Notes: generated by a model not told the origin, from the letters alone. Shown: positions 36,533 to 48,091, counted from the stretch's first letter. The stretch is DNA of 64,000 bases from Synechococcus sp. RSCCF101 (GCF_008807075.1 NZ_CP035632.1:2170001-2234000), one strand, 5' to 3'. Translations and numbers: made by a program.

Positions 36533-38623
36533 TCAGGAGCTGCTGACGCCGGCGGCCCGGCGCAGGTCGATGCAGCAGCTGCCGGGGCGCGGACGCAGGG
36601 GCTTGCGGAGCGCAGGGGCCGGATCCTCGAGGGCGCCCTGATCCAGGAAGGGCCCGTTGGGCCGCTCCATCCGGTAGCGCCGTCCCCGAGTGGCCTCCCC
36701 TCCGGCCATGGGCCAGCGCAGCTCCAGGTCGAGCGGCAGATGCACCGGCAGCAGGGGATGCAGGCAGGGGTAGAGCCGTTCGGCCCGGTAGCGGACGGCC
36801 AGAGGCGGCTGATCGAGGGGGATCGGATGCCCGTTGAGCTGCAGCTGCAGATGCTGCCGGCCGGCGGCGTTCGCCCGGATCTCGATCCGGCGGATCGAGC
36901 TGTCCACGAACCGGCTGGTGAGGCCGCCCTCCACCGGCGTGTCGCAGATCAGGGGCCAGGGTTCGAGGGCGGCGCGGATCTCCAGCTCCGCCCCCAGAGC
37001 CTCATTGCGCCAGTTCAGCAGCACCGGACAGCGCCAGTCCCACAGCTCATCGAAGGGTCCCGGCTCCAGGGCCAGTCCATCGGCCCGCAGCCGCTCCAGC
37101 ACATCGCCGAGGTCCTGACGCAGCACGCTGGGCAGCAGCATCCGGTCGTGCAGGGCCTCGCCCCAGGCCTCCAGGGCCGGCGCCCGCTCGCTGTCCAGAA
37201 GGTGGGCCGCCAGGGCGGTCCAGAGCAGGGCGATGGCCGCGCTCCAGCGGGCCTGGGGGGTGGTCTCGATCGCCCGGAACTCGATCAGCCCCTGGCAGCC
37301 GGCGGTCCAGGCGGGGTTCCAGAACTTGTCGAGGCTGATCTCGCTGCGGTGGGTGTTGCCAGAGCGATCGGCCTGCAGATGGCGCAGGGTCTCACCGATC
37401 ATCACCCGCTGATCCCCCTCCGGCAGGGTCAGGAGTGCCTGCTGGGCCAGTTCCAGGTCCTCCCAGCGGGCGCTGCCCTCATCGGCGCGCGGGCACTGGG
37501 AGGACGGTCCCACACTCGCGCTCCCGAATCCGTAGGAGAGGGCCGGATGCCGCTGCCAGAAGCGCAGGATCGCCGCCAGCCAGTGCGGCCGCCGGAAGAA
37601 CGGGTTGCGCTCCAGGCTCGGTCCACCCCAGAGCAGGTGATTGCCGCCACCGGTGCCCGAGGCCCAGGGCTGGCCGGCCCGCCAGGACCGCAGCCCCACC
37701 GCTGCGCCCGCCTCCTCCAGCAGCTGCAGCCAGCCGGCGTAGTCCCGCCAGCGGGCGCAGACCGGCAGGTTGACCTCCAGCACGCCGGGATCGGCGGTGA
37801 GCCCCAGCACCTGCCAGCGCCCGCCCACATCGAAGGGCATCACCCCGCCCAGCCGCGGCCGGCTCCAGCCGCCGGCCAGTCCGGCGATGGCGTCCAGCAG
37901 GTCCAGCCAGGGGGCCATCGCCAGGGGCGGCAGGAAGAACTGCCAGCCGTCGGGGCCGATCTCCAGGGTGAGCACCTGCCGGGGCACCCCCTCGGGCACG
38001 CGTTGCAGGGGTAGGCGCAGTCCGGCCGGTCCCGGAGCTGGCAGCAGCAGCCGGTCCGGCTCCGGCAGGTCCCAGGGAGCGGCGGACCAGCCGCCGGGTT
38101 CGGGGTGCGGATGGGTGAGCAGAATGGCCCAGGCGCTGCGCGCCGGCTCCAGCGGATCGCGGAACCGCAGCGGCTGCAGCCGGCAGCCGAGGGCGGCGGC
38201 GAGAGCCTCCAGCAGCCGCGGACCCTCTTCGGTGCCGGGTGCCGCCGCGCCGGGCACCACCTCCGGCCAGCGGGTGAGGGCCGAGCCATCGGCCTGCCGC
38301 AGCAACCGCAGGGCCCAGCGCGGGTTGGTTTCGCCTTCGTAGACCTTGCCGGGACAGAGCAGCTGGGTGGCACCCTGCCAGGCCCGCTCCTCGATGGCGT
38401 CCGCCAGGGCGCGCGCCATGGTGAGCTTGGTGGGGCCGTCGGCGGCCACACTCCATTCGGGGCCCTCCGGCTTCAGGGGGATGTAGGTGGGCTCACCGCC
38501 CAGGGTGAGCTCCACGCCGGCGGCGGCCAGGCGCGCCTCGGCCCTGGCGGCCACCGCGTCCATCCAGCCATCGGCCCAGTCGCCCGGTTCGGGGTGCAGA
38601 GCCGGTGGAGTGGAGCCTGTCAT
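36533..38623 (-). CDS. DUF2126 protein of the transglutaminase/ATP-grasp cassette
   Basis: The 696-residue protein matches the DUF2126 module (PF09899): LGGEPTYIPLKPEGPEWS near the N-terminus, GTGGGNHLLWGGPSLERNPF in the centre and RNAHEISLDKF-type residues seen here as GNTHRSEISLDKFWNP. In many bacteria this module is fused to, or follows, a transglutaminase domain and is predicted to act like a COOH-NH2 ligase of the glutamine synthetase fold. It overlaps the upstream transglutaminase gene by four bases (ATGA) and is the last gene of the cassette. No signal peptide is seen. Substrate unknown. Confidence 0.82.
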   Translation of the reverse strand: MTGSTPPALHPEPGDWADGWMDAVAARAEARLAAAGVELTLGGEPTYIPLKPEGPEWSVAADGPTKLTMARALADAIEERAWQGATQLLCPGKVYEGETNPRWALRLLRQADGSALTRWPEVVPGAAAPGTEEGPRLLEALAAALGCRLQPLRFRDPLEPARSAWAILLTHPHPEPGGWSAAPWDLPEPDRLLLPAPGPAGLRLPLQRVPEGVPRQVLTLEIGPDGWQFFLPPLAMAPWLDLLDAIAGLAGGWSRPRLGGVMPFDVGGRWQVLGLTADPGVLEVNLPVCARWRDYAGWLQLLEEAGAAVGLRSWRAGQPWASGTGGGNHLLWGGPSLERNPFFRRPHWLAAILRFWQRHPALSYGFGSASVGPSSQCPRADEGSARWEDLELAQQALLTLPEGDQRVMIGETLRHLQADRSGNTHRSEISLDKFWNPAWTAGCQGLIEFRAIETTPQARWSAAIALLWTALAAHLLDSERAPALEAWGEALHDRMLLPSVLRQDLGDVLERLRADGLALEPGPFDELWDWRCPVLLNWRNEALGAELEIRAALEPWPLICDTPVEGGLTSRFVDSSIRRIEIRANAAGRQHLQLQLNGHPIPLDQPPLAVRYRAERLYPCLHPLLPVHLPLDLELRWPMAGGEATRGRRYRMERPNGPFLDQGALEDPAPALRKPLRPRPGSCCIDLRRAAGVSSS

Positions 38624-39510
38624 CGGGGGGTCGCCTGGCTTTCGGGTGGGTGCATGACGCTGGCTGTGGCCTCGATCGACCAGTTCAGGCTGCTCTCCAC
38701 AGCGGGCGGCCCGGAGAAGCTGCCGGACACGGCGGCCGTGAGGTGGGGCTTGGAGGAGGTCGCCAGCGTGATGTAGCGGTCGTCCACCGGGCCGCGGCCG
38801 CTGGGGTCGAAGCCGCGCCAGCCGGCCCCGGGCACGTACACCTCGGCCCAGGCATGCAGGTCATAGCGCTCCGGTGCCGGCTCCAGCAGGTGGTAGCCGC
38901 TCACGAAGCGGGCGGGCAGCCCCACGCAGCGGCAGGAGGCGATCATCAGCAGCGCCAGATCCCGGCAGGAGCCCACCCGCTCGCGCAGGGTTCGGCCGGC
39001 GGGCCAGGCCGGGCCCAGGTGGCGCTCGGTGTACTTGACCCGGTCCTGAATCATGCCGACCAGCTGCTCGAGGAACAGCAGCGACCGGTTGCTGCTGCCC
39101 ATCAGGGCCTCCTGCGCCAGTTCCACGGCGGCCGGTTCGTGCTGGCCATTGGGCAGCCACCCCTCCAGGGCGCCCATCAGGTCTCCGTTCAGGTGGCCCA
39201 CCGGGTAGGGCAGTTCCGGCTCGTTGTCGCTCAGGCAGTCCGCGAGCGGCGGCGGTGTGCTGGTCAGCACGTGGCTCAGGGCGCGGATCTCCAGCAGATC
39301 GGTGCTGCCGCAGAAGCGGGCCCGCAGGATCTCATCGCCGCTGGCCGCCACCAGGCTGTGGGACTGGCTCGGCTCCGGCCAGAGGCGCAGATCGAAGCTC
39401 AGCAGGCGCTGAAAGCCATGACCGCGCGGCTGCAGGCAGAGGCGATGCCGGCCCAGCTGAACCGGGGCGCTGTAGCGGTAGCGGAGGGTATGGCTTACTT
39501 GAGCATGCAT
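38620..39510 (-). CDS. Transglutaminase-like cysteine peptidase family protein
   Basis: The 296-residue protein has an N-terminal beta domain starting VSHTLRYRYSAPVQLGRHRL and a transglutaminase-like catalytic domain. The Cys-His-Asp triad is visible in RVGSCRDLALLMIASCR, YDLHAWAEVYVPG and GFDPSGRG. Bacterial members of this type are usually peptidases or amide-forming enzymes in cassettes with an alpha-E protein and a circularly permuted ATP-grasp protein, exactly as here. It overlaps the alpha-E gene by 16 bases and the DUF2126 gene by four. Confidence 0.87.
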   Translation of the reverse strand: MHAQVSHTLRYRYSAPVQLGRHRLCLQPRGHGFQRLLSFDLRLWPEPSQSHSLVAASGDEILRARFCGSTDLLEIRALSHVLTSTPPPLADCLSDNEPELPYPVGHLNGDLMGALEGWLPNGQHEPAAVELAQEALMGSSNRSLLFLEQLVGMIQDRVKYTERHLGPAWPAGRTLRERVGSCRDLALLMIASCRCVGLPARFVSGYHLLEPAPERYDLHAWAEVYVPGAGWRGFDPSGRGPVDDRYITLATSSKPHLTAAVSGSFSGPPAVESSLNWSIEATASVMHPPESQATPR

Positions 39511-40478
39511 GCCGGGTCGGTGGTGGTGGAGCCCGGCGAACTGGTGATGAAGTAGCGCTCGTGGATCAGGCCGTGCAGCCGGTTGAGATCCGACTGCAGC
39601 TGATCGATGGCCTCGTGCAGCCCCTGGTGGATCAGTTCGTCGATGCGCACGTAGCTCCACTTGGCCAGGGTCTGGCCGCGCAGGCACTCGAGATCGTCCG
39701 GCGGACCGGGCACCGGTCGGCGCTGGATGGCCCGCAGGGTTTCGCTGATGCCCTCGAGGCAGTAGCGCACCGCCCGGGGGAAGATCGGATCCAGCAGCAG
39801 GAAGCGGGCCACCGCCCGGGGGGTGATCGCCTGCTGTTCGGCCTTGCGGAACATGTGATACGCGCCTGCCGAGCGCAGCAGGGCGATCCACTGCAGTTCA
39901 TCGAGCACCCCGCCCACCTCCTCCACCGAGGGCAGCAGCAGGTAGTACTTCACATCGAGGATGCGCGAGGTCTGGTCGGCCCGTTCGATCAGCCGACCCA
40001 GCTGGCTGAAGCGCCAGGAGAGATCACGGCTCAGGGTGGCATCGGTGATGCCGAAGAAGAGCTGGCAGCCGCGTCGGATCTCCTGCAGCCACTCCAGTTC
40101 GTGGGAGTTGCGCAGGCTGGTGCTGTCCTCGAGGCTCCAGTGCAGGTCATTAATGTGCTCCCACATCTCCGTGGTGATCACATCACGGATCTGGCGGGCG
40201 TTCTCCCGCGCCGCCGCCAGGCAGCTGACGATGCTGTTGCCGTTGCGCCGGTCCTCGACGATGAAGCGCACCACATCCTCGGCCCGTCCCTCGGGGTAGA
40301 GCCGGTCGAAGTCCTCCCGGTTGCCGCTGGCCTCCACCAGGGGCAGCCAGGGTTCAGCCGAACCCGGGGGACAGTCCAGCGCCAGCGCCTCACTCACCTC
40401 CACGAAGCGGGAGAGGTTCTCGGCGCGCTCCACGTAGCGGTTGATCCAGTAGAGCGAATCGGCGACCCGGCTGAGCAT
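39495..40478 (-). CDS. Alpha-E domain protein (DUF403)
   Basis: The 327-residue all-helical protein starts MLSRVADSLYWINRYVERAE, the hallmark of the alpha-E family, and contains RFSQLGRLIERADQTSRILDVKYY. The family is always found with ATP-grasp and transglutaminase-like genes and is thought to act as a scaffold or partner in the ligation. Its ATG overlaps the ATP-grasp stop by one base (TGATG). The role is inferred from gene context. Confidence 0.88.
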   Translation of the reverse strand: MLSRVADSLYWINRYVERAENLSRFVEVSEALALDCPPGSAEPWLPLVEASGNREDFDRLYPEGRAEDVVRFIVEDRRNGNSIVSCLAAARENARQIRDVITTEMWEHINDLHWSLEDSTSLRNSHELEWLQEIRRGCQLFFGITDATLSRDLSWRFSQLGRLIERADQTSRILDVKYYLLLPSVEEVGGVLDELQWIALLRSAGAYHMFRKAEQQAITPRAVARFLLLDPIFPRAVRYCLEGISETLRAIQRRPVPGPPDDLECLRGQTLAKWSYVRIDELIHQGLHEAIDQLQSDLNRLHGLIHERYFITSSPGSTTTDPACMLK

Positions 40479-41911
40479 CAGTGGTCCTCCACCACCCAGG
40501 TGTCCTTGCAGCCGCCGCCCTGGGAGGAATTCACCACCAGTGAGCCCCGCCGCAGGGCCACCCGGGTCAGGCCGCCGGGGCTGACCCAGCCGCTGCGGCC
40601 CCGCAGCACATAGGGGCGCAGATCCACGTGGCAGGGATAGATCTCCCCTTCACACAGGGAGGGAACCGTGGAGAGTTCCAGCGTGGGCTGGGCGATGTAA
40701 TTGCGTGGGTTGGCCTTGATGCGATCGGCGAACAGGGCGATCTCGGCCTCCGTGGCGTGGGGCCCGATGAGCATGCCGTATCCACCGGCCTCGGCCACGG
40801 ATTTCACCACCAGTTCGGGGAGATGGGCCAGCACGTGCAGGCGGTCCTTCTCGTCGTCGCAGAGATAGGTGGGCACGTTCTCCAGAATCGGCTCCTCGTC
40901 GAGGTAGTAGCGGATCATCTTCGGAACGAAGGCATAGATGAGCTTGTCGTCCGCGATGCCGGTGCCCGGGGCGTTGGCGATCGCCACCCGGCCGCGGGCA
41001 TAGACCTCCATCAGGCCGGGAATACCAAGCATCGAATCGGATCGGAACACCTTCGGGTCGAGGAAATCGTCATCGATGCGGCGGTAGAGCACATCCACCG
41101 CCACCGGGCCATCGGTGCTGCGCATCCAGACCCGGTCGTTCTCGCAGAACAGATCCCGCCCCTCCACGAGGGGCACGCCCATCTGCTGGGCCAGATAGCT
41201 GTGCTCGAAGTAGGCGCTGTTGAACACCCCCGGTGTCAGCACGGCCACGCGCGGTGCGTCGCTCCAGTCGCACAGCTCCTGCAGGGTCTGCAGCAGATGG
41301 GAGGGGTAATCGTCGATGGGCTGCACCCTGCGGCCCTCGAACAGGCTGGGGAAGATCCTCTTCATCACCCGCCGGTTCTCGAGGAAATAGGCCACGCCCG
41401 AGGGGCAGCGCAGGTTGTCCTCCAGAACCCGCCAGGTGCCCTCCCCGTCCCGCACCAGGTCGAGGCCCGAGATGTGGCACCAGACCCCCAGCGGTGGCTT
41501 GAAGCCCTGCATCGCGGGCCGCCAGCCCTGGGAGGTCTCCACCTCCTGGCGGGGGATCACGCCGTCGTTGAGGATCCGCTGCGGTCCGTACACGTCGGCC
41601 AGAAACCGGTCGATGGCCTCCAGCCGCTGCAGCAGACCCTTCTCCAACCGATGCCAGTCTGTCCGCCCGATCAGCCGGGGCAGGGGATCGAAGGGAAGAA
41701 TCCGCTCGCCGCCCCGTTCGCCGGAGTTGTTGAGGCGGAAGGTGGCTCCCAGGCGCCGCAGCAGCCGGCTCGCGGCGGCGTGGTTGTCGACCAAACGCTC
41801 CAGGCCGATCGCCGTGAGCGAGGAGAGCAGCGGGGTGAGGGTCTGCCGGGGCTCGTCAACGCTGGCGAAGTATTCGTCGTAGCCCCTGCTGGGGGTGTAG
41901 TCGTTGAACAT
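40478..41911 (-). CDS. Circularly permuted type 2 ATP-grasp protein
   Basis: The 477-residue protein matches the circularly permuted ATP-grasp family (DUF404/407): RTDWHRLEKGLLQRLEAIDRF, DVYGPQRILNDGVIPRQEV, HISGLDLVRDGEGTWRVLEDN, VAIANAPGTGIADDKLIYAF and VVKSVAEAGGYGMLIGPHA. ATP-grasp enzymes form amide bonds through acyl phosphates, so this is probably the ligase that starts the cassette ATP-grasp, alpha-E, transglutaminase, DUF2126. The genes overlap one after another, so their products should be made together. Confidence 0.88.
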   Translation of the reverse strand: MFNDYTPSRGYDEYFASVDEPRQTLTPLLSSLTAIGLERLVDNHAAASRLLRRLGATFRLNNSGERGGERILPFDPLPRLIGRTDWHRLEKGLLQRLEAIDRFLADVYGPQRILNDGVIPRQEVETSQGWRPAMQGFKPPLGVWCHISGLDLVRDGEGTWRVLEDNLRCPSGVAYFLENRRVMKRIFPSLFEGRRVQPIDDYPSHLLQTLQELCDWSDAPRVAVLTPGVFNSAYFEHSYLAQQMGVPLVEGRDLFCENDRVWMRSTDGPVAVDVLYRRIDDDFLDPKVFRSDSMLGIPGLMEVYARGRVAIANAPGTGIADDKLIYAFVPKMIRYYLDEEPILENVPTYLCDDEKDRLHVLAHLPELVVKSVAEAGGYGMLIGPHATEAEIALFADRIKANPRNYIAQPTLELSTVPSLCEGEIYPCHVDLRPYVLRGRSGWVSPGGLTRVALRRGSLVVNSSQGGGCKDTWVVEDH

Positions 41912-42082
41912 GTCGCCCGTGAATGAGGAGGAGGCTGCCGGGCGGGCGGCGCCTCACCCCGTGACCATGGCTACGGAATGCCGGCATGGCGACACCATTG
42001 TTGACGGCTCAGCACCGGCGGCGTGAGGTGCATCCGGCCAACACCTCTATGGTGCGGGCAGAGGCGATTCCGCCACGGTCCG

Positions 42083-42598
42083 ATGTCCGGCAGCAAGGCT
42101 GTGATGCCCTCCACCCCCGATGAGCAGCCGGGGGCGGCCAGCGATGACCTCGCCGGCTGCGACAACCCGTCCGGGCTTGCGGTGGGCACGGAGCTCACCC
42201 CGGTGGAACTGGTGCCCCTCAGCGAGGACGATGCCGCAGCCAATCGGCGCGATGCCGAGCGCTTCGCCGTGGGCGCCTGTCGCCCGATCGCCATTCGCGC
42301 GCTCAACGGCCCGGAGGACCAGCCGGGGGCCTGGATCGTGGCCGACATCCTCGATCTCAGTACCACGGGCTGCTGCCTGCTGGTGATGGACGGGGAGTCC
42401 TATCCCGTAGGCCAGACGGTGGAGATTGACGTGCGCGCCCATCCCGACTTCGGTCTGGGTGCACTGCGCTCCCATCTGCGCTGGTTTGTGCACTCCGATT
42501 TTGTCCACACCGTCGGGCTGCTGTTTCAGGAGCCCCTCGACCGCATTCCCTCCCTGCTGCCCTGCCGTCGCTCGGGGGTGCGCGACCCGCTCGAGTAG
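42083..42598 (+). CDS. PilZ-domain protein
   Basis: The 171-residue protein has a low-complexity N-terminal 60 residues and a PilZ domain. Both c-di-GMP-binding motifs are present: RRDAER (RxxxR) and DLSTTG (D/NxSxxG), with a barrel sequence VGQTVEIDVRAHPDFGLG. It is a likely c-di-GMP receptor, which joins the EAL and GGDEF proteins of the window. The start is uncertain; the frame is open to 42023. It converges on ureC with a five-base gap. Confidence 0.83.
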   Translation: MSGSKAVMPSTPDEQPGAASDDLAGCDNPSGLAVGTELTPVELVPLSEDDAAANRRDAERFAVGACRPIAIRALNGPEDQPGAWIVADILDLSTTGCCLLVMDGESYPVGQTVEIDVRAHPDFGLGALRSHLRWFVHSDFVHTVGLLFQEPLDRIPSLLPCRRSGVRDPLE

Positions 42599-42603
42599 CC
42601 GGC

Positions 42604-44328
<1,725 letters not shown>

Positions 44329-44390
44329 GGCTGCGCGTCGGGTGAGAGGACGTGAACGAGGGGTGAGGCGGTGCGGCGGGGGCCGGCGGT

Positions 44391-44699
44391 TCAGTCGAGC
44401 GGACCGTTGACCAGGCCGTTGAAGCCCACCACGTGGCGCCGGCCGGCCAGGGGGATCAGCCGCACCTCGCGGCTGTCGCCGGGCTCGAAGCGCACCGCGG
44501 TGCCGGCCGGGATGTCGAGCCGCATGCCCAGGGCGGCATCCCGGTCGAAGGCCAGGGCGTCGTTGGCCTCGTGAAAGTGGAAGTGGGAGCCCACCTGCAC
44601 CGGCCGGTCGCCGCGGTTGGCCACCTCCAGCAGCAGGGTCGGGCGGCCGCGATTGAGATCGAGCGTGCCGGGTTCCGGCAGCAGTTCTCCGGGGATCAT
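44391..44699 (-). CDS. ureB: Urease subunit beta
   Basis: The 102-residue structural subunit starts [16 protein letters not shown] and contains [18 protein letters not shown] and [16 protein letters not shown], all typical of UreB. It overlaps ureA by four bases (ATGA), which couples their translation and so the subunit ratio. Confidence 0.96.
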   Translation of the reverse strand: MIPGELLPEPGTLDLNRGRPTLLLEVANRGDRPVQVGSHFHFHEANDALAFDRDAALGMRLDIPAGTAVRFEPGDSREVRLIPLAGRRHVVGFNGLVNGPLD

Positions 44700-44998
44700 C
44701 GGATCGGATCGTGCAGGGTCACGAGCTTGGTGCCATCGGGGAAGGTGGCTTCGATCTGCACCTCGTGCACCAGCTCCGGCACCCCCTCCATGACCTGATC
44801 GCGGCTCAGCCAGGTGCTGCCCTCGGCCATCAGGTCGGCGACGCTGCGGCCGTCGCGGGCGCCTTCGAGCACCTGAAAGCTGAGCCAGGCCACCGATTCG
44901 GGGTGGTTGAGCTTCAGGCCCCGCGCCAGCCGGCGCTCCGCCAGGAGCGCCGCGGTGACGATCAGCAGCTTGTCCTTCTCCTGTGGGTTGAGGTGCAT
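44696..44998 (-). CDS. ureA: Urease subunit gamma
   Basis: The 100-residue subunit starts [20 protein letters not shown] and has [21 protein letters not shown] and [19 protein letters not shown]. The ATG at 44998 gives the standard 100-residue UreA; upstream in-frame codons add twelve residues not seen in the family. It lies 49 bases downstream of ureD. Confidence 0.96.
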   Translation of the reverse strand: MHLNPQEKDKLLIVTAALLAERRLARGLKLNHPESVAWLSFQVLEGARDGRSVADLMAEGSTWLSRDQVMEGVPELVHEVQIEATFPDGTKLVTLHDPIR

Positions 44999-45047
44999 GG
45001 CAGCGAGGGCTGGCCCGCAGGCGGATCGCTCCACTCTTGCAGTTGCC

Positions 45048-46097
45048 TCAGCCGCCGTCAGCCTCCGCCGGCTCCAGAGGCGCCTCCTGAAACGGCCACT
45101 CCCGCGGCACCTCCGGCTCGCTCAGCCCACGGACGGCACGGATGCCCCGCCACAGACGGGTGAACCAGAAGCGGGCATCGCGGCAGGAGGGTCCCCGGTA
45201 GCGGGCGATCAGGCCCTGGTCCAGGGCGCCGCAGGCCATCTCCCCCACCAGGTCGCCGCGATCCCGTCGGCTCCGCTCCAGCAGGCCGGCGAGATCGCCG
45301 CCGCTCAGTGGCTGCGGTGCCAGCCACACCAGGGTGCCCACCACGCTCTGACCGTCGAGGCCGTGCAGTCCGGCCGCGGCCTCCGCATCGAGCGCCAGCC
45401 GGTCCACCAGCTCCCAGCGCCGGCCGGACTCGCTGCGCCGCTGCGCCTCGAGGGCGGAGCGCCACTGGCCCTCTCCCAGCCCCTCCCCCGCCGCCGTGCG
45501 GCCCAGGCGCACCACGTCGCAGGCCAGGAAGGAGGCCCCCTCGGCCAGGTCCAGCTCGAGCCGCTGCTCGAACAGGCTGTTGCGGTAGAGCACCAGCTCC
45601 TGGGGCAGCCATTCCAGGTCGCTGCCGGGCTCCAGCCGGCAGCGCACCCGCTGCCGGGCCCAGCGCCCATCGGGCGTGCCCAGCCGCAGGCCGATGCTGC
45701 CGTAGACCTTCTGGGCCGCGGTGCTGGTGATCAGGGCGCGGCTGCCCGCCTCCAGCGTGATGTCCACGCCCAGCTGATCGCCCCCCACCAGGCCGCCTGC
45801 GGTGTGAAGCAGGGGCAGGGTGCAGCGCCCGTCCGGTTCCTGCCGCGCCCGCATCACCTTCAGTGGCGCCGTGCAGCGCGCCTGATGCAGGGTGGGCGCC
45901 GACGCTGCTCTCCGGCGGCTGAAGCGCAGCTCCGCCGCGGCCTGCCAGCCATCCGCCGCGGGCACATCCGGCGCTGCCCCATCGGGCCGGCTGCAGAAGT
46001 CGGGAGCGGGCACCGCAGCTCGGGGTCGGCCGGCAGGATGCAGGGTGCCGGGATCCGCATGCTGCCAGCTGGCTGTCAGCACGACGACCCGCGCCAT
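45048..46097 (-). CDS. ureD: Urease accessory protein UreD
   Basis: UreD (UreH) forms the scaffold on which the UreF-UreG complex delivers nickel to the apoenzyme. The 349-residue protein shows [31 protein letters not shown] and [17 protein letters not shown]. About 40 extra residues at the N-terminus before ELRFSRR make the exact start uncertain. It heads the leftward urease run and is divergent from ureE with only 29 bases between, so both directions share a very short control region. Confidence 0.92.
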   Translation of the reverse strand: MARVVVLTASWQHADPGTLHPAGRPRAAVPAPDFCSRPDGAAPDVPAADGWQAAAELRFSRRRAASAPTLHQARCTAPLKVMRARQEPDGRCTLPLLHTAGGLVGGDQLGVDITLEAGSRALITSTAAQKVYGSIGLRLGTPDGRWARQRVRCRLEPGSDLEWLPQELVLYRNSLFEQRLELDLAEGASFLACDVVRLGRTAAGEGLGEGQWRSALEAQRRSESGRRWELVDRLALDAEAAAGLHGLDGQSVVGTLVWLAPQPLSGGDLAGLLERSRRDRGDLVGEMACGALDQGLIARYRGPSCRDARFWFTRLWRGIRAVRGLSEPEVPREWPFQEAPLEPAEADGG

Positions 46098-46126
46098 CGC
46101 CCGGCTGCCCGCGCCGCTGCCCTCCC

Positions 46127-46666
46127 ATGCCGCATCCCTCTCCCGGCTCGTCCGCCGCGGTGCCTGTGCTCACCCGGCGCTGTGCCCGCCCCGATCCGCC
46201 GCCGTCCGGTCGGACGGACCTTCGACTGGCTCTGGCCGCCGATGAGCGCACCCGCCTGCGGGGCCGGCGGCGGTGTGTGGAGGGCACCGAGGTGCTGCTG
46301 CAGCTGGAGCGAACCGTGCCGCTGCGGCCCGGCGAATGGCTCGGCACCGGCGACGGCCTCCTCTGGGTGCAGGTGCAGGCGGCGATCGAGCCGCTGCTGC
46401 GGGTGCGGGGTGCTCCCCTTGCGTTGATGCGGGCGGCTTACCACCTGGGCAATCGCCACGTGGCGCTGGAGGTGACCGACACCCAGCTGACCCTGCTGGC
46501 CGATGGCGTGCTCGAGGCGATGCTGCAGGGGCTGGGCGTGCAGGTGGAACGCAGCCAGGGCCCCTTCGCGCCGGAACCCGGCGCCTACGGCAGCGCTGGA
46601 TTGCACAGCTACAGACATCCCCACAGCCACAGTCATGCCCCGGTGCCGCCGGAGCCGCAGCCATGA
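46127..46666 (+). CDS. ureE: Urease accessory protein UreE
   Basis: UreE stores and delivers nickel. The 179-residue protein has the peptide-binding N-terminal part, the metal-binding domain with LMRAAYHLGNRHVALEV, whose His lies at the dimer centre, and a His-rich tail HSYRHPHSHSHAPVPP that binds further nickel. It overlaps ureF by four bases (ATGA). The start shown may be early; the first 30 residues are Pro- and Ser-rich. Confidence 0.92.
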   Translation: MPHPSPGSSAAVPVLTRRCARPDPPPSGRTDLRLALAADERTRLRGRRRCVEGTEVLLQLERTVPLRPGEWLGTGDGLLWVQVQAAIEPLLRVRGAPLALMRAAYHLGNRHVALEVTDTQLTLLADGVLEAMLQGLGVQVERSQGPFAPEPGAYGSAGLHSYRHPHSHSHAPVPPEPQP

Positions 46667-47355
46667 GCCCGGCGCTGCTGCGGCTGATGCAGCTGGTGAG
46701 CCCGGCTCTGCCGGTGGGGGCCTTCAGCTACTCCGAGGGTCTCGAGAGCCTGGTGCAGCAGAACCGCGTCATCGATGCAGCGACCGTGGAGGGCTGGCTC
46801 GCCGCGGAGCTGGAGCGGGGCTGTGTGCGGATCGAAGCAGCGAGCCTGCCCCCCTTCCTCAGTGACTGGCAGAGCTGGAGTGAGGGCGATGCGGCGGCCG
46901 GGGAGCGGCTGCGCGATCGCGATGGCCGCCTGCTGGCCATGCGTGAGGCGGCTCCGGTGCGGGCCCAGCAGCGGCAGATGGGCCGTTCGCTGCTGCAGGT
47001 GCTCGAGGGGCTGGGCTGTGCCGCCCCCGGCGACTGGACCGCCGCGGCGTCGAGCGGCCCGGGCTGGACGGCGGCCTGGGCCTGGGCCGGCACGGCCTGG
47101 GACATCCCCGCCCCCGATCTGGTGATCGGCTACCTGCACAGCTGGTGCGCCAGCCAGCTCAGCGCGGCGGTGCGCCTGGTGCCCCTCGGGCCGACGGAGG
47201 CCCAGGCGGTGCTGCAGGCCCTGGATGGACGCATCCTCGAGCAGGCCTCACGCAGCCTGCAGGAGGACCCCGGGTCGCTCTGGACCGGCGGGGTGGGGGC
47301 TTCCATCAGTCAGCTGCAGCACGGAGAGCTCTATTCCCGCCTGTTCCGCAGCTGA
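46663..47355 (+). CDS. ureF: Urease accessory protein UreF
   Basis: UreF gates nickel transfer from UreG to urease. The 230-residue all-helical protein starts [20 protein letters not shown] and has [18 protein letters not shown], the family hallmark, and a C-terminal RLFRS. The ATG at 46663 overlaps the ureE stop. The gap to ureG is 65 bases. Confidence 0.93.
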   Translation: MSPALLRLMQLVSPALPVGAFSYSEGLESLVQQNRVIDAATVEGWLAAELERGCVRIEAASLPPFLSDWQSWSEGDAAAGERLRDRDGRLLAMREAAPVRAQQRQMGRSLLQVLEGLGCAAPGDWTAAASSGPGWTAAWAWAGTAWDIPAPDLVIGYLHSWCASQLSAAVRLVPLGPTEAQAVLQALDGRILEQASRSLQEDPGSLWTGGVGASISQLQHGELYSRLFRS

Positions 47356-47420
47356 CGGAAGCCGGCGCCGCTCATCACAATGCGCCTGAGCGGATCTGGC
47401 CTCTCCGGGAGGCGGCGAGC

Positions 47421-48035
47421 ATGAGTCAGCTTCGGGTGGGCGTGGCCGGACCGGTGGGATCGGGCAAGACGGCCCTGGTGGAGACCCTCTGCCGCCGGCT
47501 GCGGGACCGGCTCGAGATGGCGGTGGTCACCAACGACATCTACACGCAGGAGGACGCCCAGTTCCTGACGCGGGCCGGCGCCCTGGCGCCGGAGCGGATC
47601 CGGGGGGTCGAGACCGGCGGCTGCCCCCACACCGCCATCCGGGAGGACTGCTCGATCAACCGGGCGGCCGTGGAGGAGCTGGAGGGCTGCTTCCCGGATC
47701 TGGCCCTGGTGCTGGTGGAGAGCGGCGGCGACAACCTGGCGGCGAGCTTCAGCCCGGAGCTGGTCGACTGCTGCATCTATGTGATCGACGTGGCCGCCGG
47801 CGACAAGATCCCCCGCAAGGGCGGCCCGGGCATCACCCGCTCCGACCTGCTGGTGATCAACAAGACCGATCTGGCGGAGCGGGTGGGGGCCGACCTGGGC
47901 GTCATGGAGCGGGACACGCGGCGGATGCGGGGCGAGCGGCCCTGGTGCTTCACCAACCTGCGCAGCGGTGAGGGTGTCGAGACCGTGCTGGCGTTCCTGT
48001 TGCAACAGCTACCGAATGCCCCCGCCTCGCGGTGA
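47421..48035 (+). CDS. ureG: Urease accessory protein UreG
   Basis: UreG is the GTPase that drives nickel insertion. The 204 residues begin [20 protein letters not shown] with the P-loop and carry [13 protein letters not shown], the metal-binding [34 protein letters not shown] and [10 protein letters not shown]. Length is normal. A GGGAGG sequence lies about eleven bases upstream of the ATG. It is the last of the rightward accessory genes, before the urea transporter. Confidence 0.96.
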   Translation: MSQLRVGVAGPVGSGKTALVETLCRRLRDRLEMAVVTNDIYTQEDAQFLTRAGALAPERIRGVETGGCPHTAIREDCSINRAAVEELEGCFPDLALVLVESGGDNLAASFSPELVDCCIYVIDVAAGDKIPRKGGPGITRSDLLVINKTDLAERVGADLGVMERDTRRMRGERPWCFTNLRSGEGVETVLAFLLQQLPNAPASR

Positions 48036-48049
48036 GGGTTCGAGGATCT

Positions 48050-48091
48050 GTCTCAACGGTTACAGGTTGGGGTTACCCCCTTCTTTACGTT
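48050..48091 (+). promoter_or_regulatory. NtcA-activated promoter of urtA
   Basis: GTCTCAACGGTTAC (48050-48063) matches GTA-N8-TAC at five of six positions. Exactly 22 bases later stands TACGTT (48086-48091), which fits the TAN3T -10 rule. The predicted start of transcription is about 40 bases before the urtA ATG. Urea transporter genes of cyanobacteria are known NtcA targets. Confidence 0.62.

Noticed and set aside
35603-38014. 803-codon frame on the plus strand across glgP and the DUF2126 gene
   Set aside because: Pro/Arg/Gly-rich low-complexity translation opposite two conserved genes; no start signal or motif.
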